27,226 bases of DNA from Saccoglossus kowalevskii (lineage: Eukaryota > Hemichordata > Enteropneusta > Harrimaniidae). The translations under genes and the position numbers were made by a program. The notes beneath the pieces were generated by a model that saw only the letters and a list, made by a program, of their open reading frames with translations, did no database searches and was not told the origin of the DNA. Below are positions 1-12,102 of the stretch, piece by piece. How positions within the stretch are numbered: position 1 is the stretch's first letter; each line of letters opens with the position of its first letter. The stretch lies in contig NW_003155751.1 of the NCBI RefSeq assembly GCF_000003605.2, positions 78,200 to 105,425 on the forward strand, in the 5' to 3' direction.

Positions 1-360
1 TCAGATAGCTCAATATGGAGTACCTCTAGTCATATAAACTCTGACTCAGATAGCTCAATATGGAGTACTTCTAGTCATATGAACTGTGACTCAGATAGCT
101 CAATATGGAGTACTTCTAGTCATATAAACTCTGACTCAGATAGCTAAATATGGAGTACTTCTAGTCATATGTACTGTGACTCAGATAGTTCAATATGGAG
201 TACCTCTAGTCATATAAACTCTGACTCAGATAGCTCAATATGGAGTACTTCTAGTAATATGAACTGTGACTCAGATAGCTCAATATGGAGTACTTCTAGT
301 CATATGTACTGTGACTCAGATAGCTCAATATGGAGTACCTCTAGTCATATATACTTTAGT
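1..360 (+). repeat. 45-bp minisatellite, eight copies, truncated by the left window edge
   Basis: Eight head-to-tail 45-bp units start at 1, 46, 91, 136, 181, 226, 271 and 316. Each begins with tcagatagctcaatatggag. The units fall into subtypes by their 3' part: ataaactctgac (copies 1, 3, 5), atgaactgtgac (2, 6) and atgtactgtgac (4, 7). Copy 8 decays into atatactttagt. Copies 1, 5 and 8 carry tacctctagt and the rest tacttctagt, which suggests an older four-unit (180-bp) pattern with one unit lost. Because 45 is divisible by three, one plus-strand frame reads a serine-rich 15-residue repeat (DSDSSIWSTSSHINS). That frame is broken by TAA at 145-147 in copy 4 and ends at TAG 361-363. The other five frames have stops in nearly every unit. 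A non-coding minisatellite is most likely. The 3' end of a repetitive coding exon, or of its pseudogene, cannot be excluded because the array runs off the window. Confidence 0.95.
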
Positions 361-3300
361 TAGATCAATGTGGTTAATCATATTATAATACGTTTCCGTT
401 GGACTTGTTATATTTGAAAATTAAGTAAATTATTTTACGTGTGATTTGTTCCAATGCTGGATTAATGTATACATACTAACTCTCCCAATAAGCAAGTTAT
501 TATTCACCGCAGTAAATGCTAGTCTGAGAAGATAACCTATATGATGTGACTGAACTAGTTTCATACATATACTAGTCATTGTTTTTTTTATAAGAATTGT
601 TGTTATCTATTTTCTATTCAACCAGGTACAAGCTTGTGATGCGAATGTATTTGGTTCATTTGATATGCCTGTATTGTCTCCGAAGCCCTTGGATAAATTG
701 TTATATCTGAGTCACTACTAAAATTGTATATATACATTCAGTCTACGTCCCTGGCCTACGCTATGAAATAGAAGCATTTTGATATTTCACGGTTGGCGAT
801 ATTCATAATGGTCACATCCCTAATCAATGCCGGGTAAAACAGTTCAGATCTTACACACTTTCTGAAAATGGATTTTTGCTTATTATCTAAAACGATCAAT
901 TGCCTTACATTAGTTACATGCGAATATAGAATGGGAATTGTATTTTCAAAATCATTTTTCTGTCTGATTGTTTCTGTTCACTGATCACTTCACTTGTCGT
1001 AGTGCAAGAGGGCACAATATAAGTTACCTAGCGACATTATTAATAGACTTTACTTGGGAATAATATACTTCGACGATGAATTAAAAAATAATTGTAAATT
1101 CGTTATAAATAAACGTGATGGATTGTTTTCAAAACCCTATTAATTAAATTCACTTATATTATTACTGTTTATTCTAATATCACTGTTTGGAAACCCTGGT
1201 AGAGTCAAATGACTGGATCTGTCACATTTGTGAGCGGTCATTAGAAGTAAACGTTTGACAGTGTATTAATCGAAATAAACATATATACGTACCAGAGTCT
1301 TCCGCAGGTCTCTCTGCATATAAACTATCTGCTCAAGTTGATGAGTGGTCACTGATCTCGTTGGCACAGACAAAGTACAACGAGAGTATATCGTCGCTGT
1401 GCTGGAATGCATCAAGAAAGTAAAAACACCTGTCTCGTATTGTTGATCCCAGCTAATACATCAGAACTGATATTTTCATCAGTTGTCAATTTGATGGAGT
1501 ACTTCTGTCTCATCATAACATAATTAATGGCTAACATAATTTTGGGTTAACAGTCGACGTCTTGGTCGTCTCCAGGTTTTCTCCAAACATGATATTTGCG
1601 TAAAATCTTTGATTTTAACATCCATATGTGAATGAACAAAAAGACATATGGTCAGTTTACCTAATCAATTGATAACAAACGAAGGAAAGGTGAAACGATA
1701 TTCTCCTGAACCCTGACTCACTTTTGAATACACCTCCACAGCATAGAACAGTAGCTATATATCGAATATTAATGAGAATATTTTCTTTTGAATTCTATTA
1801 TGGCGTGTAGTATTTCAGGGTGATGGGTAGCGAACATTATCAAACACTTTGGTGTAATCGATGAAGTTCGTATTTAATTCAACACTTTGTTCAGTCATTT
1901 GACGAATGAATATGTTTAATACCAGGTATACCATGATTGAAACTTATTTTTATAAGTCTTATGGAGTCTGTAGCTTGAATGATTATTGATCGGATGATTC
2001 GATTGATAAACCTACTAGTCACCAAGTAGCACCTCTGTATTCATTATATTGGCCGAGCTCAATGTTTTAACAGTACTCTACTTGCATCTGGTTTCAGTTT
2101 TATTCAGGTGACTAACCTGATTGTTTTTTGTTGTTTTGAATTGTTCTATCTATATATTACTAGTGCTGCATTTATATTGTACACATAGAATTGATTGTTT
2201 TACTGCAACAGTAATTAAGTTTAATTTATCAGTTCGTGTCATTCGTATTAATTAGTCGAAAGTGGTTAGATATTCGTCTCAATTAACATAAACATGTAAC
2301 TGTTTTTACAATTAGTTTATACAGCACGTGCTCAGGCATGACTGAGTGACCTATTTAAACAGTGTTACCGTGTGAGGGCGCACCTGATAAATAGGACGAT
2401 GAAAAGCATCGATTCTTATTGAGGTTTTCACCATTTACGGCGACCACAAACAATACCACGTCTCAGAACATGTGTTACATTATTATAAAACGACAATAGT
2501 GTGACTGCAATGTGGGCTTTTGCAAAAAAAACAAAATAAATAATAATACTAAAACGAAAATGAATTCAAATTATGTTAACTGCAATTAAAATGCTAATTA
2601 ATTCATTATGAAGTCTGCTCGTTCCGCACGGCCACTGACGTGTGCATACATATTGAATTATAAATCAAATTTTATAGCCACGAATATGGAATTATTGCAT
2701 CCACTTTGAAGCATTAAACGTACATAATCCGTTACTTGCCCATTCACCGTATTTCATTGGTCGACTATTTAATCTATAACATAACATATTCTGCGCATGA
2801 CCACAAAAGAGACGTTGAATTTTGGTTATTAGTGAACAGTACTGAATGAATGCAACTGTCTAGACAAATACCGTCTATGATGGCAACAAAGAGTGAGTCA
2901 AACTTTATTATCTATTGAGCGTAATAATCTAATTTCATATCGAAATACGTTTACTGCTTCGATCGCATGTAACGCTGGGTCGATTTTGTAGACACACAAT
3001 GCCTGTAATTCAAATCGGAAATCTACATCGACTTGGTTTTATCACGACAGCGAGTACACCATGGGCTGCATTGACCCATGATGGCAGTTGGTGCACACTT
3101 TAAATTATTGGTATCGCTTTTTTGGTAGTTAACGCTAAAAGAAAACAAAAGTCAACTTAATCAAGTTATGCGAAGCGTTTACGTTGTGCAGCCCAGGCTG
3201 TCATGGTTTTCAAAAAGCCAATTCTTTCGCATGTTTGTTTCACTGACTACAAAACAGAATGTATCCGTTTTACCGCCTGTTACCGTTATTTGTGTTCAGT

Positions 3301-3518
3301 TTGTGCATGTAACGCTTCAATTGTAGTAGAGTTTTAATTGTAACACAAATCAAGCTCGGAGCACGAACCTCGAAGATATGATAATAAACAAACTCACATC
3401 TGTGAGGTTAGCAAAATGCGCCAGATTATAAATACTGACATAGGTGACAAAAAGTCATTAAAGGCTACTGTAGCACGCCATCTACAGTCTGACTTAACCC
3501 CCTCCCTATATACCTATA

Positions 3519-3535
3519 CAATGAATAATTCATTG
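3519..3535. repeat. short perfect palindrome
   Basis: Two 8-bp arms, caatgaat and attcattg, are exact reverse complements around a single A. The A+T-rich arms make chance occurrence likely in this background. No function is claimed. Confidence 0.35.
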
Positions 3536-4848
3536 AATCATAGTTCTGAATCGTAGCGTGCGAAAGCACTGTTTAGAATCACCGCAGAATAATATGTAAT
3601 CGCTGTTACAATCCTGCACTTTTTTAAACGGTGTACTTTACATCCGGGTATGACACACTGCGGGAACTGCTTCACGTTTTTCTCATTACCGTTTTCGACT
3701 CAGTGGCGATCGCATCAAAAACCAGTCGCAATTTCATGTTATATTTGGACTGTTTATGAAAACTAACATCAGTGAATAAATGCTCTCCCGGGCAGTGTCA
3801 TACTATAATACGTAGAGTAAGTGTGAGGGTATGAAAAGCACTTGTGTAAGCAATACTGTATCGAGAGGGCACCACCTCGAATTCAGATAGTGCAAAGCAA
3901 AAAATCAAAATAACAGTCGCCCTGGGGGTATATATGCTCCACTTTATTAAGATTATGCGATCACTACAAATAGTAGTAATCTGATTCAGAACAATCTGCC
4001 GAAATCAGCCGTCCGACTCTACTTCAGTATCACAAGATACAGCACAGCTTATTTATGCAATACTCAAACTGGGTGCAAATATTTTAATTGCCTCGTTTTG
4101 TCCGCAGTATATTTTAAAATGACATAAGATTTAATCGCCGGCTTCTTTGAACGTGTATTTTGTTATCACTAAGTAAAGAACAGTATCCGTGACAGTGCAT
4201 GTGGTCTCGTCGCAGGATAATATTGATACAGGGCCCAAGAAGATGCCAACTCCTTGCGTCCCTCTCAATACATTGTCGAGTTCACGATTATTACGTGCAA
4301 TGTCGACATGGCATATGTAATATTTTATTTGACAGTACATGTCAAGTATTCTGCTTGTTATTATGTATTAAACCAACACATTTTTCCGCCTAACCGTAGT
4401 ATTTGAGATGGCTTCCAAATCACTTTAATACACTTTCCTGAAGCAGACTGATGGCGACCATATCTATAGCTGTTCTGTTGATTATAAAACGCGGATAGCA
4501 TTAAGATTGTGAAATTGTTATATTTAATTTGTAAGCCGGGCACTATCGTGATACATTTCATTTGCAAAGCAAGCATTGAAAATCAATAAAGACATTTAGT
4601 GGCCATTGAAGAAGGATTGTCAGCAGACCCGACTCCTTGAACGTGTTTTTCATTCTGATATATCATTGATTCACAGGACAATTAATCGATCACTGATTAC
4701 CCTTTTCCATTTGCGTTTTTACTCATTTATGTTAGACGTGAAGTTATGGGCGAATAAGTGTTTTCAACGGCTTTCACACACGTGTAGTGCACTTATATGT
4801 ACAGTGGGTGTAACGTTATAGTCAGATAGTACGCCAATAACGTCACGT

Positions 4849-4881
4849 ACCTACATCAGACATACCTATCACTGTGACGTT
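4849..4881. repeat. short inverted repeat with TGACGT arms
   Basis: aacgtcac (4849-4856) and gtgacgtt (4874-4881) are exact inverted 8-bp arms around a 17-bp spacer. Each arm contains a TGACGT half site of the kind bound by CREB/ATF bZIP proteins. The arrangement is seen directly, but a regulatory role is only a possibility. Confidence 0.3.
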
Positions 4882-5563
4882 TAAAATAGTTCTTACTTAA
4901 ACAATTCAACAAAAACATGAACCATTGCTATACGTTATGAGTATTGAACACTATTGACGAAAATAATATTATTTCCAGGTTAGTTGTTCGTTTTAAATTA
5001 TTATACAGTCTACAATACCTTAACTTCGTTTTCAGAATCATTTCAAAATGAAACCTCATTATATATATGTGTGTGTTTTGATAACAATAACACCTTGTTC
5101 ACGCTCCAGCGTTACATCCCATGGTATTTGATGCTTACCGGGGTTATTATAGTACTTTCGTCACTATGCAATTCGCCCGAGGATTCAATTATTACATGGA
5201 CAATAATTAGTTAGAATGTGTATTTTCATTGCCGAGGCTTAATTTGATAGTTAATGAATTTGACATTTTAACCTTGACGTTTGAGGTCATGGCATGTTGT
5301 TTAAGTATAACGTTATCATCAGGACACTTTTATCAAGTCCAAAAACTAACGCTACACGTACGCTTACCAATATTTTATAAAAGTGTCCATCAACTTATTA
5401 CTTATGTTATTTGAACTTTATTTAGTTAAATTATTAATTGTAATCTAATATAGGAAAGCAGGTGCAATGTAAATAAACACAATAAAATTGCAATATAATT
5501 ACAGTTAATTAAATATTAAATTGGAAATGAAGGTTAGGGTGAGGAGACACGGTAAACATTTAT

Positions 5564-5589
5564 GCACGAACGCACGCACGCACGTGTGT
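5564..5589 (+). repeat. short (gcac)n simple repeat
   Basis: The sequence reads gcacgaacgcacgcacgcac and runs on into gtgtgt. It is an imperfect tetranucleotide microsatellite of about five units. Confidence 0.6.
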
Positions 5590-6275
5590 ACGTCTGTATA
5601 TATGTAGTCGACCTGTCAGTTGACGTGTCCACATAATCATAACATATTCAGAATGATATAATTTGTTCATAATAAAAAAATATTAAACCCTGCGAACGGG
5701 AAACATGTATTTACATTCTGTATGAATGTTGGACATTATTTTTTATTTGGGCTTACTACTTACTACTGTGAAATTATTTTTAGTGTCCCTACTAATCATC
5801 TGCGCATCGTGACAGCCAGCCACATACAATTTAACATTTGCGATGTCAGGCGTTTTTTTTGACACGGACTATGCCTCTGTATTCCCCGTGTATGCATATA
5901 CATTGTTTGCCTCAGGGCACGTCTGCCCAATCCCCACATCAATCGAGAATTGCACACATGCATGTAATGCATACATATATGAGAGTGTCAAACGAACCAT
6001 GTTAACTCTGATACGTTTATTACCACAACCTAATTATTTCCATCACCACAAGTAATCACTCCTGAAAACAAGCTGGAATTATAGAAGCGGAATGTAATCG
6101 CCCGATGAATACTCGTGCTGAATCGCTGGATTCTGGGCTTAATTACAAATAGAGATGTGGATTAAGGTATCTCAGGGTCTGACCCTCCACATACCACATT
6201 CTTACAAACAAACACCAATTATATTTCAAGTATTTCCGATAGTTTTAATAACCTCTCAATCCCGCATCTCTGCCG

Positions 6276-6312
6276 TATAAAAGGTGCTGTACCTCTGACG
6301 AACGTGTCATTC
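6276..6312 (+). promoter_or_regulatory. candidate core promoter: TATA box plus initiator-like motif
   Basis: TATAAAAG lies at 6276-6283. An initiator-like TCATTC at 6307-6312 puts its A (6309) 33 bp downstream of the first TATA base, close to the usual animal spacing. The 300 bp downstream contain no convincing coding frame: the first ATG is followed at once by TAG. The 37-bp minisatellite starts about 1 kb downstream on the same strand. TATA-like strings are common in A+T-rich DNA, so this is a weak candidate. Confidence 0.2.
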
Positions 6313-7330
6313 ATCTCCACTCAACCCCCACAACTTTCATCTTTCAGATTAGTCGGACCTTGTGATGTAGGCGAGGGAAAAAAGCAGTACGAAACTAACT
6401 GACCCTGTGGTTATCGTGAGTACTCACTGTATATATTAATGTAATGATTTAAATGCTTGATACATGTTATCTGTGTGATGCGTCCAAATGATGGCAAATG
6501 TTATATGAAGCGTATTGTCTTCTAACTTCTGACCGTATCATAAATAAAATGACATAATAACATTGTCGTATCATGCGTGTAACATTAACTGATAGTGACT
6601 GTAAGTAGAAGAAGAACTCCATCAGACTGCTCGACACGGTTCGGTTTATATCATTAGACTTCTTCCCGCCGGCTGGGATTGGATGCATGACTTTTTCTGA
6701 ACTCTCTTCACTGAGGTGCGAGCGCCCTGGGTATACATTTTATTGATCAGGATCACCGCAGGCTGTCACTTTAACATGTCCATGCTTTGCAACATTTACA
6801 GGCTTTAAATTATTCAACACAAATATAAAGCTATCGCTCTTTAGTGTTCCCGTTATGCAACGACTGTACAGGAAACTGATAAATCGGTACAGCGTCGTTG
6901 TGTTTATAGTCACTTAAACTACTATCATCAATAGTTGTCGATCGATGATGACGAAATCATTTACATGTATATTATGAACGGTTTGCAAATAAAATAACCT
7001 TTTCACTTCGATGGATAAAAATAATGACTGTGCCTAGGTTTTCTTATATGCGGTTATACCAAATACAATGCGCTAAATAGAAATGCCTTATCACAGCAGC
7101 GCGGCGAGAGTACATCCTAGGCAACACACTCGTCAAACTGTGCCACTGTGCATATAATACAACAACACATGTGAATTCAAGTTCATTTTTTTTATCATAA
7201 AAATCAGATCCCCGGAGGTAACCGCGATGCACAGCCAACTTATTTATTTAAGATTATGCCCGTGATATACTCATAATCCACTGTGAAAACAGTGGTTTTC
7301 ATTACGAGATTGGTCACATTGGGAAATATG

Positions 7331-8313
7331 GCTATATCACGGTTACTACATAATCTGTTCCATGATAGTTATATCGCGGTTAGGATACTACATTGTCTGT
7401 TTCATTACAGTTATATCGCGGTTAGGTTACTGCATTGCCTGTTTCATGATAGGTATATCGCGGTTACTACATTGTCTGTTCCATGATAGTTATATCGCGA
7501 TTATAACGTTGTCTGTTCCATGATAGTTATATCACGGTTACAACGTTGTCTGTTCCTTGATAGTTATATCACGGTTACTACATTGTCTGTTTCATGATAG
7601 TTATATCACGGTTACTACATTGCCTGTTTCAAGATAGGTATATCGCGATTATAACGTTGTCTGTTCCATGATAGTTATATCACGGTTACAACGTTTCTGT
7701 TCCATGACAGCTATATCGCGATTATAACGTTGTCTGTTCCGTGATAGTTATATCGCGGTTACAAAAGTGTCTGTTCCATGATAGTTATATCGCGGTTACA
7801 ACGTTGTCTGTTGCATGATAATTATATCACGGTTATAACGTTGTTTGTTCCATGACAGTTATATCGCGGTTACAATGTTGTCTGTTCCATGACAGTTATA
7901 TCGCGATTATAACGTTGTCTGTTCCATGATAGTTATTATCGCGGTTACAACGTTGTCTGTTCCATGATAGTTATATTACGGTTACAACGTTGTCTGTTCC
8001 ATGATAGTTATATCGCGGTTACAACGTTGTCTATTCCATGACAGTTATATCGCGGTTACAACGTTGTCTATTCCATGATAGTTATATTGCGGTTTCAACG
8101 TTGTCTATTCCATGATAGTTATATTGCGGTTTCAACGTTGTCTATTCCATGATAGTTATATTGCGGTTACAACGTTGTCTATTCAATGATATTTATATCG
8201 TGGTTTCAACGTTGTCTGTGTCATGACAGTTATATCGCGGTTACAACGTTGTCTATTCCATGACAGTTATATCGCGGTTACAACGTTGTCTGTTCCATCA
8301 TAATTATATCACG
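7331..8313 (+). repeat. 37-bp minisatellite, about 26 copies
   Basis: About 26 head-to-tail copies of a 37-bp unit can be counted by the recurring gtctgttccatgatag. Each unit joins that block to ttatatcgcggtta and caacgtt. The consensus holds the perfect 10-bp palindrome acaacgttgt and a CGCG. Left copies (7345-7640) mostly read ctacattg where right copies read acaacgttg. From about 8030 to 8270 most copies read gtctattcc instead of gtctgttcc. Near 7380 and 7422 two copies gain 5 bp (ggttaggatac, ggttaggttac), and one near 7695 loses 1 bp. Because 37 is not divisible by three, no frame stays open across units, so the array is non-coding. The last copy ends in tatatcacg before unique sequence resumes. 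Confidence 0.97.
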
Positions 8314-11073
8314 AACATGAACATTACATCGTTGTTGTTTATATCGATTATGGAACTTGAGTATATCGCTCCAGCGAAGATTGTAACACCGTTAAATGGT
8401 GACATATAACTTTTTATTCGTGGCCGCTATACTTCCGCACATACAAAAATCAATACATCAACTCTCTTGAAAATCGTATGTAAATTTTGACGACGAAACG
8501 GAGCACGTCTATGACGCACACTCTCTGTACTTCCTGCACTGTAATTGGATATACACCTCTCTTTCAATAAGGTAGTTTACAAAGAACGAGTTTTCGATAC
8601 ATAAACACGGAAATGAGTGTAGTCGCTCTTTGTGTTAATAGTTGAAATGCCAGTCTGAAATATGGGAATCTAGCAACGAGTTGTCATAACTCATTGTTAG
8701 CTTTCATGACTTCTCGTATTTAATCCTTCGTTCTACACGGCCTGGCAAACACATACTACGGTTACCGGGGACATTCTCAGTATAGCTGTCAGATATCCGT
8801 GAAATGTCTACTTCAGTTATTTGCATATTCGCAATAGTTTCCATGGAAATCTTATTATGTCGTATATGTGAATACACGTAATTATCGATATTTACATAAT
8901 ATGTATTAATATTTTGCCCTCATTTAAAAGAAAATTGAAATAATATACATTATAAATTTACGCTGAGCTTCAGTCTTGGTATAGTTTCATATAAATAACT
9001 ACAGTCGAGTCACGTGACGAAACAAAAATACAATGCAGTTAAAGAACGGTTCTTAAATTAATTAAAATCAATACTATTCAATATTTTATGATGGAACTGA
9101 TATATACGCTTTGTTTATATTTGCAAGTGTTTACTCCATCTTGTGTGCGCCCTCATGAGGCTCGTTGCCGAGCTTTATGTGCAATATCGAACACACTTTC
9201 ACATATTCCAAGTGACTCATAATGCTTGCCGATGGGTCATTCAGTAAGGTCAGAAAAAACTGATTTTAGCACATCATTATCTATGATGTAATAACACTTA
9301 GCAACAAATCGTGTGTATGAACTATGAAAGTAACTGAGACATCAACTCAGGTATCCATGCCAACAGGTTAATAGCAAAAGGATACAATCTCTGACTCATA
9401 AAGTCTATTCAAAAATAATTCGGGTCATGACAGGGTCATCACTTACCATTAAATATACTTTGGTAGATGTCCGTCCTTTGTCTACTGAGTTCGTTTTAGA
9501 TTGATCAGAGTGATCAAAAACATCAGGATAAAGTACATGGGAAAGAAATCCCATTAAATTTCAGTTCGTCCCAAAGAATAATCTGATGGTTTGTTTGATG
9601 TAATCCGTAGTCACCTACTGACGTCATCCACTTAAGGAATACTATTACGCGCACTTCACATCATAATAGGCGAGTTACACAAGAACCATATAAATAATAA
9701 ATTTTCTCAGACACTCTTCGTTCAGACATATTTGTTCATTATTGATTACTATGTGTGGTATTAATCTGTCATATTAATGTGGGTAATCTAATTGCATACC
9801 AACTGCATCATTGTAACACAGACAAAAACATAATATGTTGATACAGTCAATACAATACAATTCGTTCTTCGACATATTGAATGTATCTGTCACGGTGTCT
9901 GTATTGTATGTGCACAGACAAAGCAAATCAAAATGTGCCCGTTCACATGTATTGGTATCGCCTTGGGTAGTTTGTCTAATTTTGTATGTACGCAAATAAA
10001 TGTCGTTACCAGAGCAACAACACACGCTTAATGTTACAATTGGAACAATATCGACTGCATTTAAAGTGTTAGAATTAGTTGTCTGTGGTGTCCGCTGTAT
10101 AATAATGTATTCACTCTCATTATAACAGAATTCGATTGTAATAGACTTTCAAACTCTGAAAACGGTGCTAAATATTTCCTTTATCCCACTGAATAGGATT
10201 TCGATTATTTACAAAGCTGTCTGTTTGGCCCTGAAAGGTAGTAAACACTAAAGTACCAGTATCTATTTTGTATATTGTCTCATATAGCATTGTGTACATA
10301 TCTATAAAATTATTTGGAGGTAAATATATTGACAGTACATCACCGGCATTGCTGGCAGACGTACTATAAGAACTGTCATGACCTGGGTAACTGACCTATG
10401 TGACTTATGCCATGTTTGGTCGCTTACACTAATCCCCAACGACAGTCGCTCACACAAGTAATAGTTCAAACCAAGATATCTCGTTACGCGCCGAATATTG
10501 CTAATCCTTCAAGTTTGTAGAAAAAATGCCTGTTTTGCGTTAAATTCACGAAGACAAACTTGGGATCTACGCGGCTCGTGCCGAAATCGTGTTTTCATTC
10601 CTTGTACCCACTGTACCCAATAACGGCAAAAAATAATTCTGGTTTTGGCCTTCTTCCAGTGCTCTTACTTCTCAATCAGAAGAAGCATGTTTCCTAATTA
10701 CTTTTTCATATGTGTGTAAGAGATTTATATTTTGAATCAGACATTATTGTTTTTGGAAATTTATTTGCGATTGTGTCCATCTGCGCCATGTTATTTTACG
10801 TTTAGCGCCAACGGCGTTATCTAAGCACTACTTAGCTTTCAGACAGGCCAATATTGGCACGTGCCGAGTTGGGTATCGGCTCCCTAACGTGAACGCGGCT
10901 ACTTAGAGAGCAAGTACGTTATTCTAGAACAAACATTCACTGATGAAATAAAACACAACTTGCGCGCATCATTGAGAAAATTTTATATACTCTACTCATC
11001 TGCAATCAATCGTTTGAGTACCATTGTATCATTGCGAGAATAAGGCAGTTTATAAAATTCACGTCAACACGCC
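8314..11073. other. A+T-rich stretch with no recognisable gene
   Basis: No supported coding region or RNA gene. The longest open frame, about 83 codons on the minus strand near 9774-10025, has no recognisable domain. Short motifs seen are the palindrome gtcacgtgac (9009-9018, E-box core), a perfect CRE palindrome tgacgtca (9619-9626) and a small hairpin with gccga/tcggc arms at 10863-10880. None has context that would make it a regulatory element. Confidence 0.65.
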
Positions 11074-11144
11074 GCAGTCGCCACGCAGCACGCGTTCGAA
11101 TTGGGTGTAAACAAACAATTGATTTCATACGTGTTGTATACGTA
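11074..11144 (+). repeat. copy A of a dispersed 67-bp repeat, uninterrupted
   Basis: The 67 bp at 11074-11140 align without gaps to 11828-11894, with 50 of 67 positions identical. Twelve of the 17 differences are transitions. Shared blocks include gttcgaatt, gtaaa.aaacaa and gttgtata. Here gttgtata is followed directly by cgta (11141-11144), whereas the other copy is interrupted at that point by the inverted-repeat element. This is therefore the empty-site relative. The shared GTTCGAA resembles the core of a Pol III B box, but no convincing A box or tRNA fold is visible, so calling it a SINE would be unsafe. Confidence 0.7.
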
Positions 11145-11701
11145 GCACAATACAACACGACCTTGAACAAACAAAATAATCATTCACCACTTATCAACAC
11201 ACATTCCTCCAAATATACGCATCAACTGACTTTCAACCAAAGAACACAACAGTTTATTCACCTATGAGTAAGGTGATATGTCCATAAATATGAAACAGAA
11301 ACAAAAGTCAAAGTCACATTAAACAGCAAGTTACTCCCAAAACAGAGCAAACTATGAAATAGTGTGTCTCGTTGGGCAAATTCATGCGTAAACAAAACAC
11401 CCTTTTTATTAGTTAACACGTAAAATTCTGTTTTCAACATACACAGATTGTACAGAGTTTTTACAAACCATTAAATACCCATGATTCTCTGCTTCATTTT
11501 ACACTTTGATATTTTCTATTGTTATATTGTTAGTGCAGTGAGATATTTTTGGGGTTGTTTGTAGCTGGAGCTCCATGTGTGTAGTCAATTTGACTTGATA
11601 GTGAATGATCTGGATTGTTTGTTTGTTCAGAGTTATTAACATTTTGCATTTTCTTCTAGTTGTTATAGCCTTTTTCAATCTCCTCAGGTGGATATGCGAG
11701 C

Positions 11702-11894
11702 ATACGTACGTTGTTGTCGTCACTTAAAACTCAATTCCCGCGCGTGCGCAGATGACGACCCCTCCGCTTTAAACCATGACACCTCGATAACAGCAGATAA
11801 CAGTATACATGTATTTGTTAAAGAGCGATAGTCGTCGCACAGTGCGTGTTCGAATTTCATGTAAATAAACAATGTATTTTATCCGCGTTGTATA
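11702..11894 (+). repeat. left unit of an old ~190-bp tandem duplication, containing copy B of the 67-bp repeat
   Basis: The unit starts at atacgtacgtt (11702) and ends at gttgtata (11894). Its beginning recurs as ata/cgtatgtt at 11892-11894 plus 12105-12112, across the inserted element. Its middle, acgacccctccgctttaaa followed by ccatgac (11755-11780), recurs as acgaccactgccctttaaa followed by atgatgac (12157-12183). With the 208-bp element and one TA removed, the two marker distances are 190 and 192 bp, so the copies are collinear. The last 67 bp are copy B of the repeat also found at 11074. The unit contains an NRF1-like site at 11739-11750 and is richer in CpG than its surroundings. Confidence 0.6.
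11739..11750 (-). promoter_or_regulatory. NRF1-like palindromic site
   Basis: On the minus strand the twelve bases read TGCGCACGCGCG, matching the NRF1 consensus YGCGCAYGCGCR at every position. NRF1 sites are typical of CpG-rich promoters across animals. No coding exon is visible on either side, so the motif is clear but its use as a promoter is unproven. Confidence 0.3.
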
Positions 11895-12102
11895 CTGTAG
11901 AATACTTTATTTTCGCTTGGAATTTATTTTCGCTATTTTCGCTGAAGGGATGATTCCGTGAAAATAAAATCCAGCGAATATACATTTTTTCCTATATTTT
12001 ACATTAATCTAATCAAAAATCAGTGAAAATAGTTTCCAAGCAAAACGCCCAAAAAGCCTTTTCAGCAAAAATTTATTCCAGCAAAAATAAAGTATTCCAC
12101 AG
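11895..12102. mobile_element. 208-bp MITE-like inverted-repeat element with TA target duplication
   Basis: The left end ctgtagaatactttatttt and the reverse complement of the right end, ctgtggaatactttatttt, differ at one of 19 bases. Imperfect pairing continues inward through cgct(t)ggaattta versus tgctggaataaat. The TA at 11893-11894 and the TA at 12103-12104 fit a two-base target duplication of the Tc1/mariner type. The interior is short and A+T-rich, with repeated ttttcgct on the left and (a)gcaaaa or gtgaaaa on the right. No transposase frame is present, so it would depend on an enzyme encoded elsewhere. It sits at the junction of a 190-bp duplication. An uninterrupted paralogous site exists at 11133-11144. 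The family name cannot be given without a repeat library. Confidence 0.85.

Larger units (their letters stand above)
361..6275. other. A+T-rich stretch with no recognisable gene
   Basis: No open frame here is long enough or protein-like enough to support a gene. The longest are about 60-76 codons, which is ordinary for A+T-rich DNA, and most lack an ATG near the start. I see no tandem array, no inverted repeat longer than about 10 bp per arm and no RNA gene. Small items inside are a 17-bp palindrome at 3519-3535, inverted arms at 4849-4856/4874-4881 containing TGACGT, and a short gcac run at 5564-5589. Intergenic or intronic DNA is the simplest reading. Confidence 0.7.

Noticed and set aside
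4131-4340. Minus-strand frame containing SILSCDETTC and YTFKEAGD, faintly like an Ig domain approaching its second cysteine
   Set aside because: A stop falls where the expected Y-x-C would be, there is no tryptophan, and the match is too short to separate from chance.
5531-5540. ggttagggtg, resembling the TTAGGG telomere repeat
   Set aside because: Only one unit is present, so it is not an interstitial telomeric array.
7331-8313. CRISPR array
   Set aside because: The 37-bp units abut directly with no unique spacers and the surrounding DNA is eukaryotic in character.
11089-11099. GTTCGAA in both 67-bp copies as a Pol III B box of a tRNA-derived SINE
   Set aside because: The full B-box consensus is not met and no A box or cloverleaf could be drawn.
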